From Misgurnus anguillicaudatus (taxonomy: Eukaryota > Chordata > Actinopteri > Cypriniformes > Cobitidae): DNA of 64,000 bases. The DNA is taken from positions 6,080,501 to 6,144,500 of the forward strand of contig NW_027395283.1 of assembly GCF_027580225.2 (NCBI RefSeq). The letters run 5' to 3'. Made by a program: the position numbers and the translations under genes. Positions 1 through 10,939 of the stretch are shown piece by piece. The notes under the pieces were generated by a model. That model had not been told where the DNA came from. It did no database searches and saw only the letters and a program-made list of their open reading frames with translations. The first letter of the stretch is position 1; the number at the start of each line of letters is the position of its first letter.

Positions 1-37
1 AAATACAATATTTATTCAGGTGACATTTAACATCTTC

Positions 38-274
38 TATAGACCCTTTTGCAAGATGTAAACAACACTGGTCCAGAAGCACTTTCTGTATCAGTTTCTT
101 AACACATCATAAACGTTGGGATAAAATACAACCAACAGGACATAGAAAATTTAATCAAAAAGTTAAAGAAACATTTTTAAGATGTTTTCTTTATGTGGGA
201 AATACAACTGTTACAAACTGAAACAGATAGTGTTTCTGGACCAGTGTTGTTTACATCTTGCAAAATGGTCTATA
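38..274. repeat. MITE-like element with long terminal inverted repeats
   Basis: The first about 55 bases (from TATAGACC, through GATGTAAACAACACTGGTCC) recur as the reverse complement at 219-274 with only a few mismatches. The centre is AT-rich and non-coding. This is the structure of a small non-autonomous DNA element. No clear target-site duplication was found, so the superfamily is left open. Confidence 0.7.
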
Positions 275-1040
275 TGGTTTGTATTCTGATATTTTACACT
301 TTGAATTGGCTGTTGATATTTAGATGCAAACAATGAATGGTACTGTATCTGTATTTAACCTACAATTTACTAATTAACTATTGACAGTATAAATGTTGAC
401 ACATTGCATTATGAATTTGTAATTTAGATTCAAACGTTGTATTAAGAAAGTTGTTATTATGTTTTATGTTCTACAGAGCTGGAAGAACAGTCCTCAGAAA
501 CAGCCACCGCTGTAGCTATCGTGATGACTGCAGATTAAGGTATCTTTTCAAATTGTGCTGATTTTTATGTCCCATTGAGGATAATAAGCTCTTCCTCATA
601 GTAGACCAGGCCAAGTAGACCTGGTTTGGTAGTTTCAACAGATTACAATACTTTAACAAGAACAGATATTGGAACAGAACCATAGACCAATCCACTACAC
701 TGTGACACATTGTGACCCTTTCAAGGGGCAGTTTCCAAATTACAGTTAGTAATGCTAAAACTGAAGAATAAAGTGGTGGTGAGATTTGTTAAAATTGAGT
801 TACACTTCTGAATCATGTTTGATTTACATACATTTCTGAAATGGAAAACCCAGAGTTTTCCTTGTTTCCACTTTCTGAAATTTGCCTCAGGAATTCTTCT
901 TTGTTGACCTGCTTGAGCGTCAGCAATACCCACATTTTAATTTGACAATAGTTACAAATGAATAAACTGCCTTTGAAATGTTACTTAAAATATGCTCATG
1001 AGTATTAATTTCAACTAACTGGCTTGACTTAAATATATTT
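275..1040. other. No supported gene
   Basis: AT-rich sequence with short open frames on the minus strand that lack recognisable domains, splice context or compositional bias. I see nothing functional in it. Confidence 0.5.
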
Positions 1041-1050
1041 GTTTTGATAG

Positions 1051-1190
1051 ATGGAGGCCATTTGTGCTGTGTCTGCCGCATCCTTTTCGATGACAGGAAG
1101 AAGAATGCTTCAGAGAAGTGGTGTTCATGGTCACAGTGCACAGTGTGCCAATCATGGTCACACACTGCATGTCAAGACACCATACAAACA
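1051..1190 (+). pseudogene. Isolated zinc-finger (PHD-like) exon, probably transposase-derived
   Basis: The open frame at 1044-1280 contains a Cys/His pattern: CCVC near its start, then CSWSQCTVCQSWSHTAC, i.e. C-x2-C-x2-W-x-H-x2-C. This resembles the C-terminal half of a PHD-type finger. A plausible splice acceptor (TTTTGATAG) lies just upstream at about 1050. Such fingers occur at the C-terminus of some pogo-like and other DNA transposase proteins, which is family knowledge. No partner exon was identified upstream, and the frame ends in low-complexity sequence, so it is treated as a remnant. It could instead be an exon of a host gene lying outside the window. Confidence 0.35.
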
Positions 1191-1289
1191 ACCTGTAGCG
1201 ATGCATCAGTGATAGAAAACATGCTAGTTACACAAAATGTTTTATGTTTTAACTTTGAGTTGTTTTTATTTTGTTCATGACCCCATCCC

Positions 1290-3542
1290 TACAAACACAC
1301 ACACACATATTTTTTTTTTTATGTATTAGGTGCAATTTAATATTTTTCATGCAAATGTATTGTAATGATTACACTTATAAGAATAAAACAGATTTTAAAT
1401 TCACTCTAATTTTTATTTATTGTTGTCATTTGTTGGCACCATAAGTGTGGTCCCTTTACCTGGGACATGTGGGGACCAATTAATATCTATTGTACTGAAT
1501 TTAGGCCACATGTTGTAAATGATAAGTAGCCTATTGTTTCATCTTTTATCAATGCTTCGGTATGGTTGGGTGTTGGCAAGGACCTCACCATACTTTTCAA
1601 TACAGTGAGTCAAAGATCGATTTCATGTTATGGTTAAATACTTTACATAACTTTAACAACTTTTTCGCAGTCTTGTTGTCACTGAGAGGTATTTGGCAAA
1701 TTTGATATTGAAAAGTTGGTTTATGTCAGAGCAGTAGTGATACTTGTGGATACTTTGATATACAACTGAACAGTACAATTTAAATATAATGGTTGCTATG
1801 AACGATGATGAGGATGATGATGTTATGTGTATCTGCTTTATCAAAGTGATTTTCCTCCATCATACAGATGAAGTTTAAGCAAATCTCTATTACCACATTT
1901 AATGTTATGAAAAGAACCATCATGACAGAAATATATATTTATATATGAATTGAAAGTAAAAAAAAAAAATGAGACCAGAAACCCACCATGAGTTAAAAAA
2001 CTTGCTATGCTCAGTTGTAAGGACTTTTTTGAAATGATTAAGTAATTTGACATTATGTGTCATTTTGTGTTTTAAATTAAAGTGACAACACACAAGTAAC
2101 AAAATTTGGTGTTCCAAACTGATTGTGTTGTTTTAACACATCTGTTTTTAAAGTGTATTTATTACTGTACAGTATGCTGTAGCATTCATTAAGAAAGTTT
2201 TTAATAATATAAACTGTATACTACACTTTACTATAGTATGGGTATTTACTATAAATTACTTTAGTACTTTTTATGTGGGCAGAATTTTTATGACTGGACT
2301 GACACACCTGATCCACATACATTTACGATATAGTTTGCATACTGCTCAGGCCTGTCTTTCTGCTTAGAAAGAAGGAACATGAAACAATACATAGGCTTCC
2401 TATACTGTATTTGGCACACATAGCTAAAATGTTTCTTAAAGTGACAGGTTTGGAAGGAGGGGAATGGTACTCTAATGGATAAACTAAATAGGCCTGTTTG
2501 CCATTTTTAGTTGAGTTCAAAAGAACACATTTAAACAAAAATAAATAAGCTACAAAAGATGCAAGAGAGCATACATTGTGTATAATGTTTGCTAATCTGG
2601 GTTTTGACAACCAATAGGCCTAATAATCATCTACTAGCCTACAATCGGAGACGACTACCCATCAGACTATGGTCTTATTTATTAATGGTATGTTTTTAAT
2701 TTAATTATCATAGCAGCATTAACATATGCATATAAGCCCAAACAGAAATGCACAGTTTGTGTGTGTGGCCAACACCACGTATTCATCAAGGTATGGGGTC
2801 TGTTTACACAGCCAGAAACAAACAAACAGCTTTATTTTATCTAAATCTAACCTTATTGAGCTTTCAAAGTGCTCTCTGACACTACACCTGAGATGGCTTG
2901 TGTACTTGAAATGAGAACATGAAAAGTTTGTTGTAGAGCTAAGCCTAATACATCGTTAGAAAGGTCTTGACCTGCAGAATAAGATATGTCAGTATAAAGA
3001 ATCTACATGGCTCCTGCTTTGAAATACGGACCTTTGAAACATCACTTTGGTGCATTTTTGAAGGCTTATAATAAGGCAACAAAAGGGGCTATAGACATGG
3101 GACAAACTCTTAATGAGAGCTCTTGGCCTCAGTTATAATGTCAATATAGTCAACAACTTGGGACACTGTCAAATATGGTTAAAATTAATTTAAACCTATT
3201 TAACAATTAAATATTTAAAAATCTGATTGTATAAGTGTGTTAACAATCCCCCTAAACACCTTACTCTCAACTCACTATTTACAACCTCCAATTATAAGAA
3301 AAACACAAATGTTTTAAAAAAACTACAATTCCCTACATGTGTCTAATGCAGCTTGATACAAATTAGCACTAAAATTGTAGTTTTTCTAGTTTGCAAAGTA
3401 GGGCTGTAAAAACATATATCTACTGAATATATAAACACCTAGTTCAGACAAACTATTAATTATGCTGCATCTAGATGATCTATGTTAAGAAAATGTAAAA
3501 AAGTTGTTTTTTAAAGATATTTTAGCAGAAACAGTGTTTTTT
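1290..3542. other. AT-rich DNA without a supported gene
   Basis: Only short unsupported frames occur. A short inverted pair (AACTACAATT near 3322 and AATTGTAGTT near 3373) suggests a degraded small element. Nothing else is visible. Confidence 0.5.
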
Positions 3543-3740
3543 GCTAGATGGGATACAGCTACGCAATTTAGGGTTATGTTTGGGGTAGAATTTGGATGGA
3601 AACAGTGGATCTGTCTAGATGTGATGCAACTTGTCTTTAATCGCGTGAAATGTTTGGTTTAGGGTTAGGTTTTGGGGATAGGATTAGGATAATAACAGCG
3701 CTCATCCGCGAGATTTTGCTGTTGCTGTATCCCTTCTAGC
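3543..3740. repeat. Short inverted-repeat element
   Basis: GCTAGATGGGATACAGC at 3543 is matched in reverse complement by GCTGTATCCCTTCTAGC ending at 3740, with about 27 bases of imperfect terminal inversion. The interior carries GGGTTAGG-like G-rich motifs and no coding potential. It is a MITE-like element of unknown superfamily. Confidence 0.5.
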
Positions 3741-4585
3741 CACAACGCCGAAACAGCAGAACACGCAAACCCCGCCTTCAACACAATGCACTTCCGTAAC
3801 CTTCTGCTACCAAAAAAAAACGAATTTCTCAAAATCGAGAATGAGAAATTGTTGAAAATTATCATATTGTTGAGTTATCAAATTTTGTTTTCTGTAGGAA
3901 AATGTTAAATGTCATTTAAAAAGAAAACACGTCATGCAAGCTACGTGGTTTCAGTGATAGCAGCCTCATAGCAACCACCATAGCAACGAACTATATAATA
4001 CTAAAGGTAATATAATGGGAAGAAAAAAGTATTAATCCACATCAACTTAGTTCGGGAGAATTTTAAGCCAATATAATGGTTATGTAAGAACCTACTGTAT
4101 GTGGCAGTCTGTCTTGTGGATTATGACTGTAAAATCATTGTATAAGTCATTTATTAAGTTCATCACTATTCATTCACCTTTAAAGTGTGCTGTGACAATA
4201 GCTGAAATCATGACTATAACTCATTGTGGAAAAGATTTTATTTTTTTACAAACTTTTACAGTATTTGTTTCAAAGGATTCAAAAACAAAACACCTTACAC
4301 ACATTGACCACATTTGTACATTACAGTAAATAAGTAACATCACAATGGTAAACACACAATTTTGTCCTCACACAGACTAGTGTGAATATGTGTGCTTAAA
4401 AACACTACATACGTTTAATAATAAATCAGATCTAGTAAAACATCATGTTTGCACAAGTAAGGCGAACATTATATTACACCACCATAAAGGTTTCTATGAT
4501 ATGCTGCAACATATACTATACATTTTACATCTTTCTTTTTACAGAATACAATATCAGACTAGAAATTAAAAAAAAATCTGTAGTG
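3741..4585. other. No supported gene
   Basis: AT-rich, with two short plus-strand frames that lack domain signatures. It may include the 3' flank of the KDZ remnant that follows. Confidence 0.4.
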
Positions 4586-4861
4586 CTAGTTATCATATTT
4601 ATCCACATTTTCATCATTATCACTCTTATCATTGTATACCAGTGTCTGTATGCTTGGCATGGGGAGGGCCTGACACAAGTGGGGGTTGTCTGCAGGAACA
4701 ATGTCCGATAGATGTGGGTGAAACATCACAATGGCTTGATGTAGTTTTCTTTCCAGCTCTTGGAGGTGTTGAATGAGAGCAGCTTTTGCACCAGGCTGCT
4801 CAGTGTCTTTGATGTTAGAGCACAAATGTTAGAGGCCTGCTGCTGATGGGGTGTTCAGTTA

Positions 4862-5397
4862 GGGGCCAGTCACACCAAAAGCGCTTTAAACGCTTGCAAA
4901 CGCAAGGCGCGACGCACTGCCTTTTTTTAAAAAAAGAGCAGTGCGACGCGGCTTTTCATATTGCTAAGCAACCACAGATTCAGCTGTCTTGTCAATCAAA
5001 TATTGAAGCGTGAGCGCTCTTTTGCTGTTAACTGTCATATTAGCAGAAACTTTAAAAAGAGGGCGCTTGCTCTGACCTTGTTTGAGGGTGAGGGGTGCAC
5101 AAACACGCAGGAGAGAGTGAGCGAGTGGATTCCGGTTCTTCAAAGCAACTGTAAACTTCACTCACCACAACGTAAGGCCCGCCTCTCCCCTCATTCGATT
5201 GGACAATGGAAAGACGCGAATGACGTCGGGCGCTTCTCCGCTCTCAGCGCTCCTTCAAAAATGCGTGCGCGGCAGGCGGCAAAAAACAGCAAGGCGCTCG
5301 GCGCACATAAACAGCACGCAAACGCACCCTGCCCATAGAATATCATTCAAAAAAGGCGCCTGCAACTGCCATAAACGCTTTTGGTGTGACTGGCCCC
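4862..5397. mobile_element. PIF/Harbinger-like MITE, copy 1
   Basis: Termini are GGGGCCAGTCACACC and its reverse complement, flanked on both sides by the trinucleotide TTA (4859-4861 and 5398-5400), the target duplication typical of PIF/Harbinger. The interior has GC-rich inverted segments (GCAGTGCG and similar) and no transposase. A closely similar copy sits at 32775-33299. This copy interrupts the last exon of the KDZ remnant. Confidence 0.85.
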
Positions 5398-6185
5398 TTA
5401 GACTTCTCATTTCCTGGTAAAGCACGCACTTTTTCTCAGCTGCCCGAGTCTTCATATGTAAGGCATCAATCCCTCGCCTTTTTAGACTCCTCGAAACATC
5501 ATCTTCTTCAATCTAGAAGACAAAAGAAAACAAAATGCTATGTTATGTTACCAGGTGGTTTCTAATATGATTTGCAGGTAGTTAGTTTGTCAGATGGTTA
5601 CTAGAGTGACTGCTGTGTGGTTACTAGGGTTAAGTAACTATACTTACAGTGTCATTAAAGCAGAAGTAGACATGCCAAAAGGGATCACATGATTCCTGAA
5701 AATCAATTGGCTACCTGCTTGGAGAATCTAATGGCAATGCCCTGCCCATCTGAAGCAAAGCTAGGAAACACACATGCAAAAAAATGAATCTATTAGTTTG
5801 TATTATAGTCCTTTTTAAGTTCAAACCTATAATGTCATATTGTATCTACTTATCCACTTTTAGCACTATACCTGGATATATTCTTCTCAGGTGGAGGAGG
5901 ACTGCTCTCTCCCTTGATTCAGTTCTAGCCTTGCATTTGGACTCTGAGCTCACGGTCCACATCTTTAAGGGTAGACTGGAAGTTTGAATCAGACTCTTGC
6001 CATCTTCTCCCGATACGGTATTTTTTCCTCAATGTTCAGCAGAGTCCTCAATTCTACAATGGTTAGCAAATAATTAGTATTAAACATTATGTACACACTT
6101 GATCAGAGAACAGTAACAGACAGATTACTGTTTCACCCTTTTTGTGTGACTCACGAGTCCCATATCTACACATTACAAAAAGTAC

Positions 6186-6491
6186 CCCTGCTGAAAAAAA
6201 CAGCATCAAACCAGCATGGACCAGCATGGGAATTATGCTGGTCTATGCTGGTTTAGCTGGTGGTCACAGCATACCAGCACCAAAACACAACATATGCTGG
6301 TATGACCAGCATGGGATGCTGGTGCTAATGCTGGTTTAGCTGGTGCTAATGCTGGTTTGTTGCTGGTTTAGCTGGTGCTAATGCTGGTGCTGATGCTGGT
6401 TTGATGCTGGTTTAGCTGGTGTTCACTAGCAAACCAGCACCAAAACACAACATATGCTGGTCTTGCTGGTATGCTGGTTTTTTCAGCAGGG
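6186..6491. mobile_element. Non-autonomous element built of CCAGCA/TGCTGG repeats
   Basis: The ends read CCCTGCTGAAAAAA and, in reverse complement, the same (TTTTTTCAGCAGGG). Between them the sequence is a degenerate array of ATGCTGGTTTAGCTGG units in both orientations. This type of TGCTGG-rich inverted-repeat element is common in cyprinid genomes (recollection, not a search). The short plus-strand frame through it is not a gene. Confidence 0.65.
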
Positions 6492-6702
6492 ACAGCACAA
6501 AAGTTCAGTAGCTAGCAAGCAGAAAGCATTACCGTGGTACACCTGACCAAACATATGTTACAAGTAAGGCCTTGGTGGTAATAGATTACTAATTACACCA
6601 CATGAAGATTTGCAATAATGCTGCAATACTTTAATTTATAACCACCGGTGACAGTTTCCTTCAAAACGATGCCATTACTATAAATCACACGTTGAAGCAC
6701 AT

Positions 6703-7292
6703 CAGCAACACCGTTTTTCAATATTTTACTACAGGGCTATTCAGATCTTACCCTGGAGGGCCAGAGCACTGCATAGTTAAGCTCCAACCCTGATCAAACA
6801 CACCTGAGCAAGCTAATCAAGGTCTTCATGATCACTAGAAAATCACAGGTGTTTAATGGTACATAAACTCTGTAGTGCTCCAGCCCTCCAGGGTAAGATT
6901 TGAATAGCCCTGTTTTACTATGTTCTTACCTCAACTTAAACGAATTGATACATACCTATCTTTTTCAATGCGTGCACTTTTAATCTTTGTACAGCGTCTT
7001 GTGAATGTATTAGCATTTAGCCTAGCCCCATTCATATGGCTCCAAACAGGGATGAATTTAGAAGCCACCAAACACTTCCATGTATTTACACGAGTAAGTA
7101 TGGTGGCACAAAATAAAACTTTTGTTTGGAGCCATAGGAATGAATGGGGCTAGGCTAAATGCCAACACATTCACAAAGTGCTTAACAAAGACTAAAAGTG
7201 CATGCATTGAATAAAGGTAGGTATGCATTAATTCATCCAAGTTGAGCTAAGAACATAGTAAAATATTGAAAAACGGTGGTGTTTTCCTTTAA
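6703..7292. mobile_element. Foldback element with arms of about 200 bp
   Basis: The left arm (CACCGTTTTTCAATATTTTACTA, then from 6913 TGTTCTTAC and on through CATTTAGCCTAGCCCCATTC) returns as a reverse complement at 7105-7285. The interior is short and non-coding. The left arm is interrupted by the hAT MITE at 6732-6912. The right arm keeps the uninterrupted site, so the outer element is the older of the two. Confidence 0.75.
6732..6912. mobile_element. hAT-type MITE with perfect 8-bp target duplication
   Basis: Ends are CAGGGCTATTCA and TGAATAGCCCTG. The 8 bases TTTTACTA occur directly on both sides (6724-6731 and 6913-6920). CAGGG-type ends plus an 8-bp duplication are diagnostic of hAT elements. 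The matching empty site is present in the opposite arm of the surrounding foldback element. Confidence 0.9.
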
Positions 7293-9026
7293 AGACAAGT
7301 CTTACATAAAAACATTAAACTCTTACTTGAACTTGTAGAACTGAATCAGTCTGATGATGTAGTCCCTTTTCCATCTACAGACAGTGTCTGAAGAAAAGAC
7401 GACATTACTACCACTCTAATAAAGTCATTCATTTCATGTTACTTCTTAACATGATTATATTTTATTACTGTACACGGAAAGGTAAGTATTATATCTGCAA
7501 TATTCTTTGTTAATAGTATTCATGACATTCTTACAGTATTTAAGACTTTAACTTCAGTTCCTTACTTATTGGTTTCTGTTGGGCTAGCTTTTTCCATCTC
7601 TCCATGTCTCCTTCAGAAATCAACACTATACAACAACAATAACAGAAAACAAGACACACATCAATCCTAAATACTCTTGTGCAAAATGCACTTATAAATG
7701 GAATGTAATATTCTCTCATCTACAACTAATTGTTACCTGCTTCTTATGTGCATTGTTTACCTGGTGCCTCTCTGATGACATGAGATATCTTCCTGAGCAA
7801 GAATCAATATTTTCTCTGCTTTGTCTACTCTTTGCAGTAGCTGCACCTATGAAAAGACAGTTTAATCTACTAATAGTATGCTTACCATTTTGTGTGTGAT
7901 CGGCTTCACTCCAGAAAATATAAAATGTATAAGCACTGAACCACCAGCACAGAATTTTGAAAGGTTATACAGCAGTAGACACACCTAGGTCAGTTGATTT
8001 CCTCCGTCCCTAATGCAAAAGGGCATCAGTCAGTAGGTCAAGGCGATGAGATGGAGTCATCTCCTTTGTGACTCTGGCAAATCTTTGGAGGAAAGACCAC
8101 AGCCTTTCCATTCCTTCCCCGTCTGTGAGCCCAAACCCATCAAGCCATCTGGTACTGTACTTCATCTATGATTAAAGTGGTAAAATATCACATACTGTAC
8201 ACTCACACGAAGCATGATCCTACTGCTTATAGTGATCTTAAGGTATTTTATCTTTTAATTTGTAAAAATAGCAAAGCTGTTCTTTTTATTACTTTATATT
8301 ATTGTAATTATTATACAAATTAGGTAATCTGCATAAAAAGAAACAAAGGAAACCAATTTGGTTATAACAATCCTCTGCTTATAGTGATTAGTTTGACCCA
8401 GACAGATTTGAGATAAACGGTTTCCACTGGATTGTCTTACGCATTGCATCTCTGAAACAAGTTTAGACAAACGTCAGGTTGGAAAATTGTTAGATTAAAG
8501 ATTATTTTAGGCCTTTCTGGCTAATTTCAGCTTTGCAGTGCATAGACAGGAAAAATTGAGGCCAAACAGGGAGTGAATGATGTGTGTTATCCTGATATCC
8601 CTATAAAGTCAATGAATTACCTGGCAGGGCAATTTGTGTCCATAAACATGAAATGCTGGTACGGCCAAGGCAATGTTGTGTGATATGCCCTGCCCTGATT
8701 TCTGATTGAACATAGTATGACATAAATAAGTTAAAGGTCTTTTCTTAAAAACAATAATTCAGTTTTACACAGAAAAAAGGGTACTAACCTGCAAATGTGA
8801 GGCAATTACACAGGCAATGTAACAGTCTACTCGCAGGTGTATGTTCTTTTCCTCACATCTTTGAAGTAGCGCATCGATGACATACAGGGGATAGGCTAAT
8901 CTATTTCAACACAAAAAAGTGAATGATAAAACACTTTATTCTGAGGAAAAGTGAAAAATAATTATACAATCTCCAGCATCACATTCAATACCTAAATACT
9001 CAAATCTAAATTGATCTATGCCCAGC

Positions 9027-9028
<2 letters not shown>

Positions 9029-9104
<76 letters not shown>
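9029..9104. repeat. (AT)n microsatellite
   Basis: About 38 uninterrupted AT units. It follows GGGCTGGGCATAGATC-like sequence (minus strand) resembling a hAT terminus. Confidence 0.95.
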
Positions 9105-9106
<2 letters not shown>

Positions 9107-9395
9107 CAAAATTCTTTATTTACTAAACATTGTATGTGTATAACTATTTACAACAAACCCCAAGATCCGCCCACTATCATAAGACTATATAATAAGATAA
9201 ATAAATAAATAAAACGGCAATAGATTAAAACTGACCAAAAAAGAAGGATCTGAATGTCTAAAGATTTCTGAATTGTACATCAAATGTATTAAAAGCATGG
9301 TGTTGTTGTTACTGTTTTTTACTATGTATAAAAAGGCTGAACTACTGTGGTAAAAGCATAAGGTTTGCTGTTACTGTACTACCACAGTAGAAGTA
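9105..9395. other. Flank between microsatellite and DIRS element
   Basis: AT-rich, no coding signal. It ends in the insertion site of the DIRS element. Confidence 0.5.
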
Positions 9396-9445
9396 AACGT
9401 CTCGGTTACTATCGTAACCTCGGTTCCCTGAGAGACGGGAACAAG

Positions 9446-9600
9446 ACATTGCGTCCGCTGACGCTATGGGTTAACTCCTCCCACTTCACCAAAACTGAAA
9501 TCTTATTGAACAACGCCATTGCAGGGCACTGGCCAATCGTCGCTGACCGCGGGAAGCGGGAGCCTATAAAAGGCGGTGTAAGAGCGACGAACATCAGAAT
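9446..9600 (+). repeat. DIRS left inverted terminal repeat (shared part)
   Basis: About 155 bases, from CATTGCGTCCGCTGACG to ACATCAGAAT, repeated in reverse complement at 15742-15896 with no difference that I can see by eye. The outermost bases (9399-9445) differ from those of the right end, as expected for DIRS ends. Confidence 0.9.
9565..9570 (+). promoter_or_regulatory. TATA box in left DIRS ITR (antisense direction)
   Basis: CCTATAAAAGG is present in the inverted copy of the promoter-bearing terminal repeat. It points inward on the plus strand, antisense to the element's genes. Promoter activity is inferred only. Confidence 0.4.
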
Positions 9601-9646
9601 ACTCGACTGAACGAATATGGCTGGCAAGCCGCGAGCTCGGCGCGTA

Positions 9647-9752
9647 ACGCAATGTCTTGTTCCCGTCTCTCAGGGAACCGAGGTTACGATAGTAACCGAG
9701 ACGTTCCCTATCGAGAGCGGTCTCTCGACATTGCGTCCGCTGACGCTATGGG
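9647..9752. repeat. DIRS internal complementary region
   Basis: 9647-9702 is the reverse complement of the left outer end (9399-9454). 9706-9752 is the reverse complement of the right outer end (15872-15918). The two halves are joined by GTT at 9703-9705. In DIRS replication this segment is thought to template alignment of the two ends into a circle. Confidence 0.92.
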
Positions 9753-10156
9753 AACATTGTACAACCACGCCGAGCGAGGGGTGAAGCCAGCCCTGCAACG
9801 CAATGTTGTCTAGAACACAACCAATAAAAACCCTGACATGCGGCGCCCGTAACATAGGGGGCGTGTCCGGCCAATAGGATGTAGATATTCCTGAGGTATG
9901 AAATTTGCATATCCAAACCTAAGAAACGTGAATACTCATCACTGCGCCGCTACGGGGCAAATAGACAAGTAATTTGAGTGAATACACGTAGTAATAGTAG
10001 CACGCACGGCTTTGCCGGGCAACATAGAGCAAAATTGATAGAGGTAATTGGGGTTCTGTCTCAACACGGAGTTAACAGCCGCAGCGGTAACACCGTTAAA
10101 CCCACAACGTCTTTAGTAGAGACGACCTGATGGAGCGCAGCGTTCTAAGAGAGTAA

Positions 10157-10871
10157 AGGGCTGGTTATACTCGCGCTTTGGTCCGCAACGCAAGCCTCCG
10201 CGGATCGCGCGCGCGTCTCACCAAACGGACGAGGCGTTTATAGTTAACGCGCTCGCCGTTGCACTATTTTTTTAACCACCAGGCGGCGACGCGAGCAATA
10301 AAGTCAAAAACAAACACAAAGAAGAGGATAGAAGAAGTCGTCCGCTGGAACAACCCTACTGCTTTTAACATTAGAGTTTGATATATATAAATATGAGAAC
10401 ATGAATAAAACAACAATCTTTTAAATATGTCTTTATTAAACATTATCATTTCATTAACGTTTTTACTAAACAAACAGTACAGACATCTTAAGGTTTATAT
10501 TTTATTCCTCATCCAGTGGTTCATTCAATACAAATATAAGCCAAACATTCTGAATCATGTAAAATAATTCGTGTTTTAAACTGCAAAGTTTCCATACTTT
10601 ACTTCCAGAGTGTCAGATAAATATATACATTGTTTTGCTTGGATTTATCAAAGAGATACGTCACAGGCTTGCCTGCTCGGACAGAATCGCCTCGAGTTCG
10701 GTCATTTTCGGATGCGGAGCCGCGCGGAAAGTTACAAAAAATGCCGTGCACAGCGCCACGCGAAATGGGGTCTCGCGCACCCAACGCGCGCGACCGCCCA
10801 CTCCGCGTTGACGTCATTTTTGCCGCGCGCACCAACGCGCTCTTGCGGACGCGGCGACTATAAACTAGGCT
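10157..10871. mobile_element. MITE nested in the DIRS 3' non-coding region
   Basis: Imperfect inverted ends (AGGGCTGGTTATACTCG at left; AGCCTAGTTTATAGTCG in reverse complement at right) are flanked by TAA on both sides (10154-10156, 10872-10874), consistent with PIF/Harbinger. The subterminal parts are GC-rich (CGCGCGCG-like), the middle is AT-rich, and there is no transposase. Confidence 0.6.
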
Positions 10872-10939
10872 TAACACAAGCACGCACACATACAGATAGC
10901 TGCTTTAGAAGCCAAGACGACCTGAGAGAACCCAGGGCG

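Larger units (their letters stand above)
4586..8900 (-). pseudogene. Decayed multi-exon KDZ (Zisupton-type) transposase
   Basis: Exon-like blocks read on the minus strand from right to left. 8789-8900 encodes YPLYVIDALLQRCEEKN then VDCYIACVIASHLQ, matching the KDZ block usually read as YDIAC. 8621-8701 encodes LAVPAFHVYGHKLPCQ, the KDZ His/Cys block. 7985-8165 encodes TDGEGMERLWSFL and KEMTPSHRLDLLTDAL, the family's most recognisable motif. Then come 7761-7846, about 7567-7627 (EGDMERWKKLAQQKP), and 5401-5512 continuing at 4586-4858. Several blocks are bounded by AG and GT splice signals. Breaks: an in-frame TAG ends the 7985-8165 exon early, the usual D of YDIAC is replaced, the last exon is split by a MITE and contains a frameshift, and the 5' exons are not found. 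KDZ proteins are thought to be DDE-type transposases of large DNA elements. Family assignment is by motif only. Confidence 0.65.

Noticed and set aside
6180..6495. Tandem TGCTGG array considered as a CRISPR-like or minisatellite locus
   Set aside because: Units are degenerate, occur in both orientations and have no unique spacers. The inverted ends show a non-autonomous element.
9011..9208. ORF with a long (YI)n run, and the similar one at 34355-34540
   Set aside because: Translation of (AT)n microsatellites.
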